A DNA stretch of 64,000 nucleotides from CAWAPS01 sp963783945 (lineage in GTDB: Bacteria > Actinomycetota > Acidimicrobiia > Acidimicrobiales > Palsa-688), in assembly GCA_963783945.1 (NCBI GenBank), contig CAWAPS010000006.1:406404-470403 (forward strand). The letters are read 5' to 3'. The notes below the pieces were generated by a model. That model saw only the letters and a list, made by a program, of their open reading frames with translations, was not told where the DNA came from and did no database searches. Position numbers and translations under genes: made by a program. This document shows positions 8,159-17,723 of this stretch, in pieces. Each line of letters starts with the position of its first letter. The stretch's first letter is position 1.

Positions 8159-9343
8159 TCAGGCCTGGCCGTCCGGGTGTTCGACACCATCTTCCGGCGC
8201 CGGTGGCAAGTGTGGGAACAGGTCCTGGAACGCACCCTTGGTGATGCGGTGCCGGTCAGCCGGGGGCAGATCGTCGAACAGTTCGTGCAACGTCTTCTGT
8301 GTGTGGCCGTAGGTGCCCTCGACGTGCGGGTAGTCGCTTCCCCAGCAGACGTTCTTCCAACCCATCGCCGTCATGGCGGGGACCGCTGACGGGTCGTGCT
8401 GAAACGACGCATAGATATTGGTCTGGAGGTACTCGCTCGGCCGTTGAGTCAGGCGCGGCCAGATCTTCGAAGCGTGCTGACGGTAGGCCTCGTCGAGTCT
8501 GTCCCCCACGAACGGTCCCCAAGTGGCTCCTCCCTCCGACACGATCGCGCGTAGCGTCGGATGGCGGTCGAAGACCCCGCTGGTGATCATCTTTGCGACG
8601 GCGCGCTGGCCTCCGAAGCTGGCCTCGAGGTAGTTGAGCAGATGACCGCCGGGCCCACGGAAGTAGATGGCTGTGAAGTCTGACGCATCATGGGGTTCGC
8701 TGCCGATGTGGAACCCGATCACCATGTTGGTCTCTGCGAGCACAGACCACAGAGGCTCCCAGTCCCTGCTGTGCCAGTCGGGGCCGTCGATCGTAGGAGT
8801 GACCGGGAGTGAGACAGCGTGGAAACCCATGCCGGCAGTGCGTTGCACTTCGTCGGTGGCCGACTCGACTGAGAGCAGTGGGATCATCGCGGTGCACACA
8901 TAGCGCGACGAGAAGCGCTGGAACTCGATGGCCCAGTCGTTTATCACCCGACATCCGGCAGTGATGAGGTCTGGGTCGCGGATCGACGACATCCACATCC
9001 CGATGGACGTGTAGACCAGCTCGCCCCAGATGCCCTCCTCGTTGAGGTCATGGATCCGCAGCGTCATGTCGTTGGCGCCAGGTGCTCGCTCCGTCGTCGA
9101 GAGACCGTTCTCGTCAACGATGTCGTACTTGGCAAAGGGGAGCTTGCGACGGAACGTGCGCCCGTCGACGTAGATGGTCTCCCAGAGCCCATCGTCGTCC
9201 TTCACGCTGCTGGGCATTCGCTCCGCGTATTCACGCGGAAGCGCGTCGATGAAGAGCGTCGGCGGCTCCATCAAATGGGAGTCACCCGAGTTCGCCCAAA
9301 TCTTTCCCGTCGTCAAGGAACCCTCCTCGTTCTCATATACCAA
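8159..9343 (-). CDS. Amidohydrolase family protein (Amidohydro_2 type, copy 1)
   Basis: A 394-aa metal-dependent TIM-barrel hydrolase or decarboxylase of the PF04909 type. The N-terminal SGDSHLMEPPTLF takes the place of the metal-binding DxH motif; other landmarks are the mid-chain GFHIGSEPH, IVSEGGATWGPF and the C-terminal GSDYPHVEGTYG with the conserved Asp. The ATG at 9343 has AGGGA 7 nt upstream and is 7 bp after the luciferase-like gene. Family members cleave C-C or C-N bonds in aromatic and carboxylate intermediates. It is the last gene of a six-gene operon. A paralogue with the same layout is at 21 kb. Confidence 0.9.
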   Translation of the reverse strand: MVYENEEGSLTTGKIWANSGDSHLMEPPTLFIDALPREYAERMPSSVKDDDGLWETIYVDGRTFRRKLPFAKYDIVDENGLSTTERAPGANDMTLRIHDLNEEGIWGELVYTSIGMWMSSIRDPDLITAGCRVINDWAIEFQRFSSRYVCTAMIPLLSVESATDEVQRTAGMGFHAVSLPVTPTIDGPDWHSRDWEPLWSVLAETNMVIGFHIGSEPHDASDFTAIYFRGPGGHLLNYLEASFGGQRAVAKMITSGVFDRHPTLRAIVSEGGATWGPFVGDRLDEAYRQHASKIWPRLTQRPSEYLQTNIYASFQHDPSAVPAMTAMGWKNVCWGSDYPHVEGTYGHTQKTLHELFDDLPPADRHRITKGAFQDLFPHLPPAPEDGVEHPDGQA

Positions 9344-9350
9344 TTCCCTC

Positions 9351-10343
9351 TCAGCGCAGCTTCGGGAGAACTCTTTCAGCCGCTAGCTTCAGGCTTTCGA
9401 ATCCTATCGCCGGGTCCATTCCACCCATCAGCGTCTTCAGCACGAGCGTCCCGTCGCGCTTTGCCAGCTCAATGCACTCGTCTGGGGTGAGGACTTGGTA
9501 CGGTCCGCGCGCCCGAAGGTCGTCGACATCCCGTGCCGTTAACTCGATTGGTCCCCCCTCTTCCGCGATCCATTTGCCATACGCGTTGTTGTCGTAGAGC
9601 GCGTATGGCCCGACTCTGGCCCAGTCCGCGTCGGGATCTTCTGACACGAACACGTACGGTCCAATTGTCGCTTTACCGACATCGGCGCTGTTCGGCCCTG
9701 GCAGTGGTTTGCCGAGGGCGGTGAGCTCCTGCAGGTACTGGTCGTAGATCTCGGGGACGACGGGTTGGAACCCATCTGCAATACGCGCCGCACGACGGGC
9801 CGTCTCCGGTGCCCCGCCACCCATGATGATCGCGGGCCGGGGCTGTTGCGCGGGGCGAGGCAGGACCCGGACGGTACGACCCTGATATTCGAAGGGCTCC
9901 CCCGTCCAGGCCTTCTTGAGGGTCTCGACGCCCTCCTCGAGGATAGCCACCCGACGCTTCTTGTCCACGCCGAGCTGCAGGTACTCCCGCTCCCGGTAGC
10001 CGATGCCAACGATCAACCGCAGACGCCCGCCGCTAACCAGGTCGAGCATCGCCAGATCTTCCGCGAGCCGCAACGGATTGTGGAGAGGCAGTATCACCGC
10101 ACCGAGACGGATCAGCACCTTCTCTGTCACCGCGGCAACCGCGCCGCCGAACACGACAGGCGACGGCATGTAGCCATCATCAGTCGCGTGGTGCTCGGTG
10201 ATCGAAATGCTCGTGAAGCCGTGATCGTCCGCATAGGCCGCGTGCTCGACCGCGGCCTGGATGAGCTCGGTCGCCGGCCTGCCGCTCTCCGGCGAACGGA
10301 TGTCGAACAGGATGGTGGTGTGAACCGGTGCGCCCACGGTCAT
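9351..10343 (-). CDS. LLM class flavin-dependent oxidoreductase (luciferase-like monooxygenase)
   Basis: A 330-aa protein of the bacterial luciferase/F420-dependent reductase superfamily. Landmarks are ISITEHHATDDGYMPSPVV near residue 46, LIRLGAVILPLHNPLRLAEDLA, the phosphate-binding GGRLRLIVGIGYRERE and PAIIMGGGAPETARRAARIADG. FMNH2 versus F420 cannot be told apart here. Its start ATGA overlaps the stop of the DUF35 gene, showing translational coupling. The likely role is oxygenation or hydride transfer on the same substrate that the neighbouring P450 and thiolase-like protein handle. Confidence 0.9.
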   Translation of the reverse strand: MTVGAPVHTTILFDIRSPESGRPATELIQAAVEHAAYADDHGFTSISITEHHATDDGYMPSPVVFGGAVAAVTEKVLIRLGAVILPLHNPLRLAEDLAMLDLVSGGRLRLIVGIGYREREYLQLGVDKKRRVAILEEGVETLKKAWTGEPFEYQGRTVRVLPRPAQQPRPAIIMGGGAPETARRAARIADGFQPVVPEIYDQYLQELTALGKPLPGPNSADVGKATIGPYVFVSEDPDADWARVGPYALYDNNAYGKWIAEEGGPIELTARDVDDLRARGPYQVLTPDECIELAKRDGTLVLKTLMGGMDPAIGFESLKLAAERVLPKLR

Positions 10344-10768
10344 CAGATCCGCCGGAACCGGGGCACCGCAACGTCGGGAGCGACGTCAGCCCAGACGACC
10401 TCGACCTCCATCCCGATCCTGACATCGTCGGTGTCCGCGTCGACGATGTTTCCCATGAGCCGAACATCCTCTGCGCCTTCGAGCTCGACGGCGGCCACGG
10501 CGTACGGCACGCTGTCGGCAAGCGAGGCCATGACAGGGTGATAGATGATCGTGTACGTGAACACGATCCCGCGACCACTGAGCTCGACCAAGTCGACCTC
10601 CGAAGCCCGACAACGCGGGCAGAACGGACCGGGAGGCAGCCGGAACCTCCCGCAGTTCGTGCAACGCGGAATCGCCAAGCGATGCTGGGCGGCCGCCTCC
10701 CAGAACGGGCCGGTCCACTTATCGCGGGCGATCTTGACATGCTCGTCCGGCGGGGTCTTCAGCTTCAC
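10343..10768 (-). CDS. DUF35 / OB-fold zinc-ribbon protein, partner of the thiolase-like protein
   Basis: A 141-aa protein with an N-terminal helix, a rubredoxin-like zinc ribbon (C36-x2-C39 and C50-x2-C53) and an OB-fold domain starting around GRGIVFTYTII. This is the ChsH2-DUF35 type that binds acyl-CoA and must associate with an Ltp2-type thiolase to form a retro-aldolase in steroid side-chain removal. The thiolase-like gene ends 2 bp upstream, so the two are almost certainly made together as a complex. The substrate need not be a steroid. Confidence 0.9.
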   Translation of the reverse strand: MKLKTPPDEHVKIARDKWTGPFWEAAAQHRLAIPRCTNCGRFRLPPGPFCPRCRASEVDLVELSGRGIVFTYTIIYHPVMASLADSVPYAVAAVELEGAEDVRLMGNIVDADTDDVRIGMEVEVVWADVAPDVAVPRFRRI

Positions 10769-10770
10769 GG

Positions 10771-11949
10771 TCAGCCCTTCCTGAGGATCAGTGCACTCAT
10801 CGGTAGCTTGCTCGGGCCCCCGGTTACCAAGGATGTCTCAGCCCCTACCACCTGGTTGACCGCTTCTCCACGCATCTGACGGACGGCCTCAACGACGTGG
10901 GTCATCCCGTTGAGGTTTACGTGAGAGTTCGACCCACCATGCGTGTTGACCGGTAGCTGTCCGTCCAGCCGAATCCCGCCCTCGAGCGCAAATGGCCCGC
11001 TCTCGCCCGGCTTGCAGAACCCCAAGTCCTCGAGCTGGAGGAGGACCATTCCGGAGAAGTGGTCGTAGATTTCGGCAACGTCGATGTCGTCCGGCCCGAT
11101 CCCAGCGGACTTGTACAGCTCGGCGCCGACTCCCCGGTAGCCCGACGCCGCGAAGTACGAATCCGGCATCTGCAGCGCCTCGGTGCCCTGGCCCCAGGCG
11201 CCCTCGCCGCCTTGGGCCGCCGCCCGGATCAGGACTGGACGCGGGCGCAGGTCCTTTGCTCGTTCCGCCGACGTGGTCACGGTTGCCGCTGCGCCGTCGC
11301 TCTCCTGACAGTAGTCGAAGAGGCAGAACGGATCGGAGATCATTCGGGCCGACATGTAATCGTCCATAGTGATCGGCGTCCGCATCACCGCGTTCGGCAT
11401 CCGACAGGCGTTGGCGCGACTCGAGATCGATACCGCGCCCATGTGCTCGCGCTTCGTGCCGTAAAGGTGCATGTGACGACGCACAATCATCGAGCAAAGC
11501 TGCCCTGGAGCAACGATCCCCGTATGCGTCAGTAGGTCCCAATGGGGACCCCAGCCCGGCGGCGTCGCGAACGATGACGTGATCCGGAAGTTCAGCACCT
11601 GACTGGGCGACACCGTAACGACGACGGACGCCATCCCGGCATTGATCGCCGCCGAGGCGAGACCGATCGCACCTGGGCAGCCTCCTCCACCTCCCGTTAC
11701 ACAGGTGCTCCACCGCACCTGGGGGATCCCGAGCATCTGGGCGAGGTAGGCGGAGTCCAGACCCATGCCGAAGCCGTAATAGGTCAGACCGTCGACGTCG
11801 TCCATCGTCAGGCCGGCATCTTCGACTGCGGAGATGATCGCGTTCCCCGCCAATTCGTAGATGGTCTGGGGATAGGACTGCCCCCGCTTGTAGAACTCGG
11901 TCTCGCCCACGCCCACGATAGCTGTGGAGTCACGTAGCTCGGGAGTCAC
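10771..11949 (-). CDS. Thiolase-fold lipid-transfer-type protein (Ltp2-like)
   Basis: A 392-aa protein with the thiolase fold: AIVGVGETEF at the N-terminus, VRWSTCVTGGGGGCPGA with Cys83 near the thiolase nucleophile position, and the C-terminal NTHGGSNSHVN. The usual GHP motif of degradative thiolases after HGG is absent, as in Ltp2/SCP2-like aldolases rather than true thiolases. With the DUF35 gene 2 bp downstream it most likely forms a heteromeric acyl-CoA retro-aldolase that cleaves a beta-hydroxyacyl-CoA side chain. It is preceded, after 49 bp, by the tandem CoA transferase, which would supply the CoA ester. Confidence 0.88.
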   Translation of the reverse strand: MTPELRDSTAIVGVGETEFYKRGQSYPQTIYELAGNAIISAVEDAGLTMDDVDGLTYYGFGMGLDSAYLAQMLGIPQVRWSTCVTGGGGGCPGAIGLASAAINAGMASVVVTVSPSQVLNFRITSSFATPPGWGPHWDLLTHTGIVAPGQLCSMIVRRHMHLYGTKREHMGAVSISSRANACRMPNAVMRTPITMDDYMSARMISDPFCLFDYCQESDGAAATVTTSAERAKDLRPRPVLIRAAAQGGEGAWGQGTEALQMPDSYFAASGYRGVGAELYKSAGIGPDDIDVAEIYDHFSGMVLLQLEDLGFCKPGESGPFALEGGIRLDGQLPVNTHGGSNSHVNLNGMTHVVEAVRQMRGEAVNQVVGAETSLVTGGPSKLPMSALILRKG

Positions 11950-11998
11950 CTCCGGTACCCGCCTTCTGTCGGTGCATCCGACGCTCGTATTGGCCTGC

Positions 11999-14447
11999 TC
12001 ATCCGATCACCCCCGCGGCGCGCAACGTGTCGATGTCATCTGTGGTGTAACCGACTTCTTGGAGAACAGCGTCTGTTGCGCTTCCGCACAAAACGCCGGG
12101 CTTTGCTTGAGTCTCCGATCTGGAGAACCGAACGGCCGGAGACAATCGCGGATGGTCTTCGAACACCGGGTGGTGAACGTCGACGATATATCCGGAAGCG
12201 CGGCCAAACTCCTCGCTCATCAGGAGTGGTTCATTGAAGTCTGCGGTCACCTCGACACAGGCGACGTCCGCGGCGAGGAAGTCACGCTGCCATTCGCTCC
12301 CCTTGCGCTTCACGAACACGGCGGCGAGGAGCTCCGTCAGGTCGGTGTCGTTGGTCTGCCGCCCCGCCGGTGTGGAGAATCGCGCATCGTCGGCCAGGCC
12401 GGTATATGGCTCGAGGATGTCGCCGAGGCTAACCCATTCCTTCTCCTGAACCGCGGCAAGGAAGATGTATCCGTTCGCCGAGTCGTACATGCGATAGAGC
12501 GCGTTCGGGCCACGCATGTCGCGCCCCGGCCCGATGCCGCCTGGGTTTTCCGGATACTCGAGCACGTGGTCAACCATGAGGTGAGCGGACGAGTTGAGCA
12601 TCGAGGTCGACAGCTGCTGACCGCCGAAGCCGCGATCGCGCGGCATACAGGCCGAGCAACAGCGCCGTGGCAACGACCAGCGCCGACGTGCCGTCAGTCT
12701 GCGCATAACGCGAGATGGCTGACGATCGGATGAGGTTGCTGGTGTGGCGGACTTCATCAATGGACATGTTCGGATCTTCCGGGAGGATGCCCCCGAGATT
12801 GGCGGCTGCGATTCCGCTGGCCGCACCAAAACTGGTGCCGAATGCTGGTCTGTCAGCATACGGCCCGTTGGTCCCGTACCCGCGGGCGCTTAGGTAGACC
12901 AAGTTGGGGTTGATCTCGAGCAGCGCCTTCGCACCAAGGTTGTGTCGGTCCGCCGCTCCCTCACGGTAGCCCTCCAGCACCGCATCGGCGCGGCCCGCGA
13001 TTTTCTGAACGATTTCGACACCCTCGGGTCGGGAGATGTCAACGGCGATGCTTTCCTTCCCCTGCGTCACCCGAGCTCCGGCCGCCTCGGGGAACGCCGC
13101 TAACAGCCGCACCGGGTCGCCGTCCAGCCGCTCGACCTTAATAACCCGGGCTCCGAAATCCGTCAACAGCGTCGCCCCGTACGGTGCGGCGATCATGCTG
13201 GCGAGCTCGAGAACGACGACCCCCTCGAGTGGGAGTCCTGCGCTCGGAATTGGTCCCGACTTCGCCGGTACGGACTCGCGCCGTTTCCAGACAGGTGCTC
13301 CATGTCCGAGCGACGGGGCGGCCCCGCCGATGACGGCCGGCGTACGCGACATGTTGATTAACGCAGCCGGTTGAAGGATGTCGCCCCGCTCTGGGTCGCT
13401 GATTTCGACCACAGCGTGATCCGCGACAAGTTGCGGATGCTCGAGCACTTCATGACCGCTACGATGTACCTCCGCGCAGACGTCGTGGTCCGCCGCGAAG
13501 ATCTCCTCCCACTCGAGGAGGGGCTTGCTCCTCACGGCTTCGAGCATGCGAATCAAGAGTTCCACGCGCTGGTCCGGCTCCAACTCAAAAGGAATGCCGT
13601 TCCAGGCGGGATCGGTCAACATCGAGCCCAGCCCGATCGCACGCATGAGTGCTTCGAACAAGCGCGGCACGTGCTGAGCGAATTGCAGCCAACGACCGTC
13701 CTTTGTCTGCAGCACCGGCAGCGTGAATACAAGAGGGGTGTTCGGCACCCCGTCCATGTCAACCGATGGTTGCGGTGCGTAGGCATCCGGGTAGCGTTCC
13801 GTGACAAGGTAGAGGTACCACATCCACGAGTCCAAGACGGCGAACGCCTGGGCCATGCTGGCATCGATCCGCTGTCCCACGCCGCTTCGTTCCCTCTCGA
13901 TCAGCGCCGAGAGGATTCCGTGGAGAGCAGTCTGCGAGGCGGAAAACGAGCACCATGAAACCGAGACGAACGGGGGGTGGTCGCCGTCGTACATGCCCTT
14001 GAAGGATTGCTGAACCCCGAGGATCGACGCCACCACGCCCTCGTAGCCCTTGATGTCACGCCAGGGTCCCCGGGCTCCGAACCCGGTGATCGACGCGTAC
14101 ACCAATGACCTGTTCGTCTCGGCGAGGTCCTCGAATCCGATCCCGAGCCGTTCGGCGACACCGGGCCGGAAGCCCTCGACGAGGACATCGGCGTCGTGGG
14201 CCAAGGCCCGTACGCGCTCGAGGCCCTCCTCTACGTGGAGGTCGGCGACAACGCTGCGCTTGCCGCGCGCCAGGAAGGGAAAAGCTGAGTCCCGTCGGAG
14301 GACACTGCCGTTAGGTGGCTCGACCCAAATCACGTCGGCGCCGAAATCGGCCAGCGTCTGTGTCGCTTGGGCGCCGGCGCGTGTTTGAGCCAAGTCGAGG
14401 ACCCGAAGACCCGCAAGCGGCCCGCGCGGGCTGTTCATCGCCTCCAT
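11999..14447 (-). pseudogene. Tandem two-domain CaiB/BaiF CoA transferase interrupted by one frameshift
   Basis: Two class III CoA transferase domains lie head to tail. The first begins at ATG 14447 (LAGLRVLDLAQTRAGAQA) and the second near 13245 (LEGVVVLELASMIAAPYG). The frame reads to about 12640 and then shifts: the upstream frame ends ALLLGLYAAR and the family sequence resumes in another frame as RGFGGQQLSTSMLNSSAHL, continuing to the stop at 11999. The junction lies in an alternating GCGCG run at 12633-12642, so a two-base loss or one-base gain would explain it. Rejoined, the protein is about 815 aa, a known tandem architecture. It follows P450 copy 2 by 5 bp. The gene may be intact in the organism. 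Confidence 0.8.
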
Positions 14448-14452
14448 CCTAC

Positions 14453-15703
14453 TCAGCCGTTGAGCGCGGCAACACGGGGTCCTGGCGTGAATCGGACGGG
14501 CAGAGCCGTAAATCCGCGAGTGATGTTGGTGCCGGCGAAACGACACTTGCTCTCATCCGGAATCCAATAATCCGGGATACGGCGCAACACTTCACCTACC
14601 CCGACCCTGAACTCCATCCGGGCGAGGTTCGATCCCAGGCAGCGATGAGGACCAGCACCGAAGGCTAGATGCGGATTCTGCTCCCGATCCAGGACAACCT
14701 GGTCGGCCTCAGCGAAGTAGCCCGGATCACGATTCGCGGCGGCAAAGTTCACCTGGATGACATCACCCCTCTTCAAGGGGCAGCCCGCCAACTCGATGTC
14801 CTCCGTGACGAACCTACTCAACCCATGGACCGACCCCATGAAGCGGAAGAACTCCTCGATGGCCGTTGCCATCGGGACCTCGCCGTTGAGAAGGCGATCT
14901 CTCTCTCCTGGACGTGTCGCGAGGTAGTAGTACGTATTCGTCAACAGGCTCGACGTCGTTTCCAGTCCTGCTGCCACAAGGATCTGTGCGTGCTCGTTGA
15001 TCTCGTCCAGCGACAGGTTCTCGCCATTGATCGCTGTCGTCGTAAACAGCGTGTCGATGAGACTGTGCCCGCGCGGCTGCTTGCTCTTCTCTGCGATGAG
15101 GTTGGCCACATGCTCGTTGAAGGCAATAGCTCCTGTGGCGCGCTCGCCCTCATCCAGTGAATGGAACATAGCCTCACCGAGGTGGACACAGGTCGGGACC
15201 TCCTCCGGAGGTAGGCCGAGGATCTCCGTGAACAGTACGATCCCAGGAAGGCGCCATGCGAGCCGAGCGAGATCACCCGCGCCAGCTTCGATCATCTCGT
15301 CGAGGAGCTCGCTTGCCGCCTTCTGAGCTCCGGCCTCGGCCTGTTCGATCCGTCTGGGAGAAAAGAAGGTGTTAAAAAGCTTGCGGTACTGCTGTTGCAG
15401 CGGCGGATCAAGGAAGATGAAGTTCCGGTTTTCAGTTAAGCCCGGATGCACCTTCGGTGCATTTGAGGAGAAGTGCTCCCAATCGTGGACGATGTGATCG
15501 CAGATCTCGTAGCCAATCGCCTCCCAATGACCATCAAGCCTCTGCCGCAACTCGGGAAGCTGATTGAAACGGTCGGAGTAGACCAGATCGCCGCCTTCGC
15601 GCATCCTCTCATAGACGTCGTACACGAACTCGGGATTATTGAAGTCAGGGTGGCGAAGATCGAAGTGCTTCGCATGGTAATCAAGCGGCTGGTTCATTGT
15701 CAT
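14453..15703 (-). CDS. Cytochrome P450 (copy 2)
   Basis: About 416 aa. The I-helix motif AGLETTSS, EEFFR in the K helix and the heme loop FGAGPHRCLGSNLA with Cys near residue 355 are intact. It is a close paralogue of the P450 at 4.4 kb: the N-terminal DYHAKHFDLRHPDFNNPE and the C-terminal ITRGFTALPVRFTPGPR are nearly the same. ATG 15703 is chosen because AGGAGG sits 8 nt upstream; a TTG two codons earlier is too close to it. It is the first gene of the operon running down to 8159. A palindromic TGGTCTTACCA lies about 240 bp upstream. No ferredoxin is adjacent, so it may share the one at 4.1 kb. Confidence 0.95.
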   Translation of the reverse strand: MTMNQPLDYHAKHFDLRHPDFNNPEFVYDVYERMREGGDLVYSDRFNQLPELRQRLDGHWEAIGYEICDHIVHDWEHFSSNAPKVHPGLTENRNFIFLDPPLQQQYRKLFNTFFSPRRIEQAEAGAQKAASELLDEMIEAGAGDLARLAWRLPGIVLFTEILGLPPEEVPTCVHLGEAMFHSLDEGERATGAIAFNEHVANLIAEKSKQPRGHSLIDTLFTTTAINGENLSLDEINEHAQILVAAGLETTSSLLTNTYYYLATRPGERDRLLNGEVPMATAIEEFFRFMGSVHGLSRFVTEDIELAGCPLKRGDVIQVNFAAANRDPGYFAEADQVVLDREQNPHLAFGAGPHRCLGSNLARMEFRVGVGEVLRRIPDYWIPDESKCRFAGTNITRGFTALPVRFTPGPRVAALNG

Positions 15704-15940
15704 GATCAAAGCCTCCTCTACTCACACGAATTTACGCGATCCGGCAGCCCCCGGCCCGACTCCTCGAGGAATCCTCGCGACGACCCAGCCCCGTCGGGGG
15801 AGCAGGCCCTGGTGCTCTTCTAACTCGGGGAGACGGCTACTTGGACAGCGACCTCGGGCCTGCCGCAGGACAGGATCGCCAATTCGCCATGTCGCCACCG
15901 ATACCTCCCTAGTCCTGGCTGGTTGGCACTGAGTATAGTT

Positions 15941-15951
15941 TGGTCTTACCA
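15941..15951. promoter_or_regulatory. Candidate FadR/GntR-type operator (TGGTCTTACCA)
   Basis: A palindrome TGGT-CTT-ACCA matching the TGGTnnnACCA form recognised by FadR-subfamily regulators. It precedes the P450-led six-gene operon on the minus strand and resembles the site just ahead of the GntR-type gene at 7302. Confidence 0.45.
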
Positions 15952-15972
15952 TCAGTCAAGTGGGCCGCGCCG

Positions 15973-15988
15973 CACCTGAGGCCAGGTG
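15973..15988. repeat. Inverted repeat CACCTG-4-CAGGTG
   Basis: Perfect 6-bp arms with a 4-bp loop, 22 bp from the FadR-like palindrome. It could be a second operator or a small hairpin; nothing more can be said. Confidence 0.3.
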
Positions 15989-16391
15989 GCGTACACACAA
16001 GGAGTTCTCGTGGCTTTCAACAAAGTTGCTCGGAACCCCCGTCTACCGTCAGCTGGCTGAGCTATTTTGCAGCACTCCTCGCCTTTTTGCCGGACGGCTC
16101 GCTTTACGGACAGGTAGCCCCCCCGCCGACCCGAACCGAGACGCGTCTTCGAGCACGCTCCACCGGTCCTGGCGGAGGTTCATCCAAATGCCGAGGCGCT
16201 CGCAGAAGAGCCTGTCGGTACAACCACCGATTATGTCGGACAGAAAACCTGGGGCGAAATTACATTCAATGTGGCTCGACGTTGGCGGTGCAGCGACGGA
16301 CATGGTCGTGGGTGCGCCGCGAGCTCTTTCCGTCGCTGGATGATCACCCGCCTGACGTCCTTACGGTCTTGGCCCTTTTGGACTCAGGTCA

Positions 16392-17234
16392 CTACGCGTC
16401 GAACGCGAGTCCGAGCTCTCCTATTGCTCGATCGGCAGCAAAGATGCGGCCCGTGTACTCTCGTGGATCTTCACAGGCCGCGAAGTAGGCCAACATCCGC
16501 GCCGGCACGTCCATCGAAATCAGCACCGAGGTGTCCAGGCCACCTTTCTTCAGGTTATACTCTCCCACCTCAGACGCGACAGCGCCGGGATACAGGGTGA
16601 TGACGAAGATGTTCTTCCGGGCCAGCTGGGGGGCAATCACGTTCGCGAATCGATCGAGCGCCCGCTTGCTGGAGAAATAAGCAGGAGCTGCCAGGTTCAA
16701 ATCTCCCCAGGACTCCCGCGCTGGCTCCTCCTCCGGCAACCTGAATGCTTCCCCGCTGCCTGTAGTCACATTCAGGATTCGTCCCCCACCACGTTCCTCC
16801 ATGGTGGGAACCACCAACTGCACCAGGGTGAAGGGTGCATGCAGGTTGACTGCGAAATGATAGAGCCAATCCTCCCGGGGCATCTCCGTTATGGGAGCAG
16901 CCCAGCTGTGTCCAAGGGTCACGGCCGCATTGTTGATGAGGATGTCAACACCGCCGAAGTGCTCTATTGCTGATTGGACCAGACGCCGGAGTTCGTCTTC
17001 CTTCGACAGGTCCGTGGCCACGGCGAGCGTGTTAGCTCCAAGAGACTCAATCTCGGCAACCGTCTGGCCAATCGTGCCGGGCACATTACTGCGTGGTTCG
17101 ACGGTACGTGCGGCGACGACCACGGTGACGCCTCGACGGGCCAGAAACAAAGCGGCGCGCTTTCCGATCCCGCGGCTGGCGCCAGTGACAATGGCTACCT
17201 TGCCTGACAGGTCCATTTCCTTTTGCCGTTTCAT
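16392..17234 (-). CDS. SDR family NAD(P)-dependent oxidoreductase
   Basis: About 280 aa. TGASRGIGKRAA is close to the N-terminus, NNAAV and SSKRALDRFAN are seen later, with Tyr in PAYFSSK as the catalytic residue, and a longer C-terminal tail containing GRIFAADRAIGELG. The start is uncertain: ATG 17234 gives MKRQKEMDLSGK, while ATG 17216 (MDLSGK) has AAAAGGA touching the start codon, too close for normal use. The tail and the FSSK variant fit a divergent SDR subfamily in acyl-CoA or terpenoid catabolic clusters. It is separated from the P450 operon by 0.7 kb and is probably its own unit. Confidence 0.85.
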   Translation of the reverse strand: MKRQKEMDLSGKVAIVTGASRGIGKRAALFLARRGVTVVVAARTVEPRSNVPGTIGQTVAEIESLGANTLAVATDLSKEDELRRLVQSAIEHFGGVDILINNAAVTLGHSWAAPITEMPREDWLYHFAVNLHAPFTLVQLVVPTMEERGGGRILNVTTGSGEAFRLPEEEPARESWGDLNLAAPAYFSSKRALDRFANVIAPQLARKNIFVITLYPGAVASEVGEYNLKKGGLDTSVLISMDVPARMLAYFAACEDPREYTGRIFAADRAIGELGLAFDA

Positions 17235-17248
17235 GAGCAACACTATCT

Positions 17249-17443
17249 TCACGATCCGTCTGATCGTCGGGAGAGGGTCAGGGTTCCGAGCCTGGCCGCC
17301 CGGGCCGCTTCCTCGGCCAGCCTCATGGCCGACACGGCGACCGGACGGTTGGCCAATGCCAGACCGACGTCCCTTTGCTGCTGCCATTCCTCGAACGACA
17401 GCGGCTCCGGTCCGTCCGGTGGGGCGCCCGGCACCGCCACCAA
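17249..17443 (-). CDS. Possible small protein or gene remnant
   Basis: A reverse-strand frame reads a plausible helical protein (LSFEEWQQQRDVGLALANRP, then AVSAMRLAEEAARAARLG) without close stops. A stop lies upstream near 17510, and only GTG/TTG starts are available. I do not recognise the family. The codon pattern looks coding, but no ribosome site is seen. It lies just upstream of the SDR on the same strand and could be the tail of a lost gene. Confidence 0.25.
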   Translation of the reverse strand: MVAVPGAPPDGPEPLSFEEWQQQRDVGLALANRPVAVSAMRLAEEAARAARLGTLTLSRRSDGS

Positions 17444-17723
17444 GTGTTCCTCGACAGGTCCTGCACGTGCAGATCTGTCCTCAAGACGCGGACGGCGGAG
17501 CGGCGGGCGCCAGCGTTACGGGGCCGGATTCCGGGATTCCGGGCCCGCCGGCGGGGCTGTGACTTCGCCGGTCTCCCTCACCACGTCGCCTGCGCGCTCG
17601 GGCCGTGGCCAACGACCCGAGCGGTGCCGTCCAGCCGGGCTTTGAACACCGGGTTTCTGAGATACTGGGACGGGTAGACGACGATACGGCCGTTACCTGC
17701 CTTTGAGTCCAGGGAGGGCAAGT

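Larger units (their letters stand above)
15704..16391. other. 688-bp intergenic region upstream of P450 copy 2
   Basis: No gene is supported on either strand. It contains a FadR-type palindrome at 15941-15951 and a 6-bp inverted repeat at 15973-15988. The rest (16000-16390) shows nothing I can name. Confidence 0.45.
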
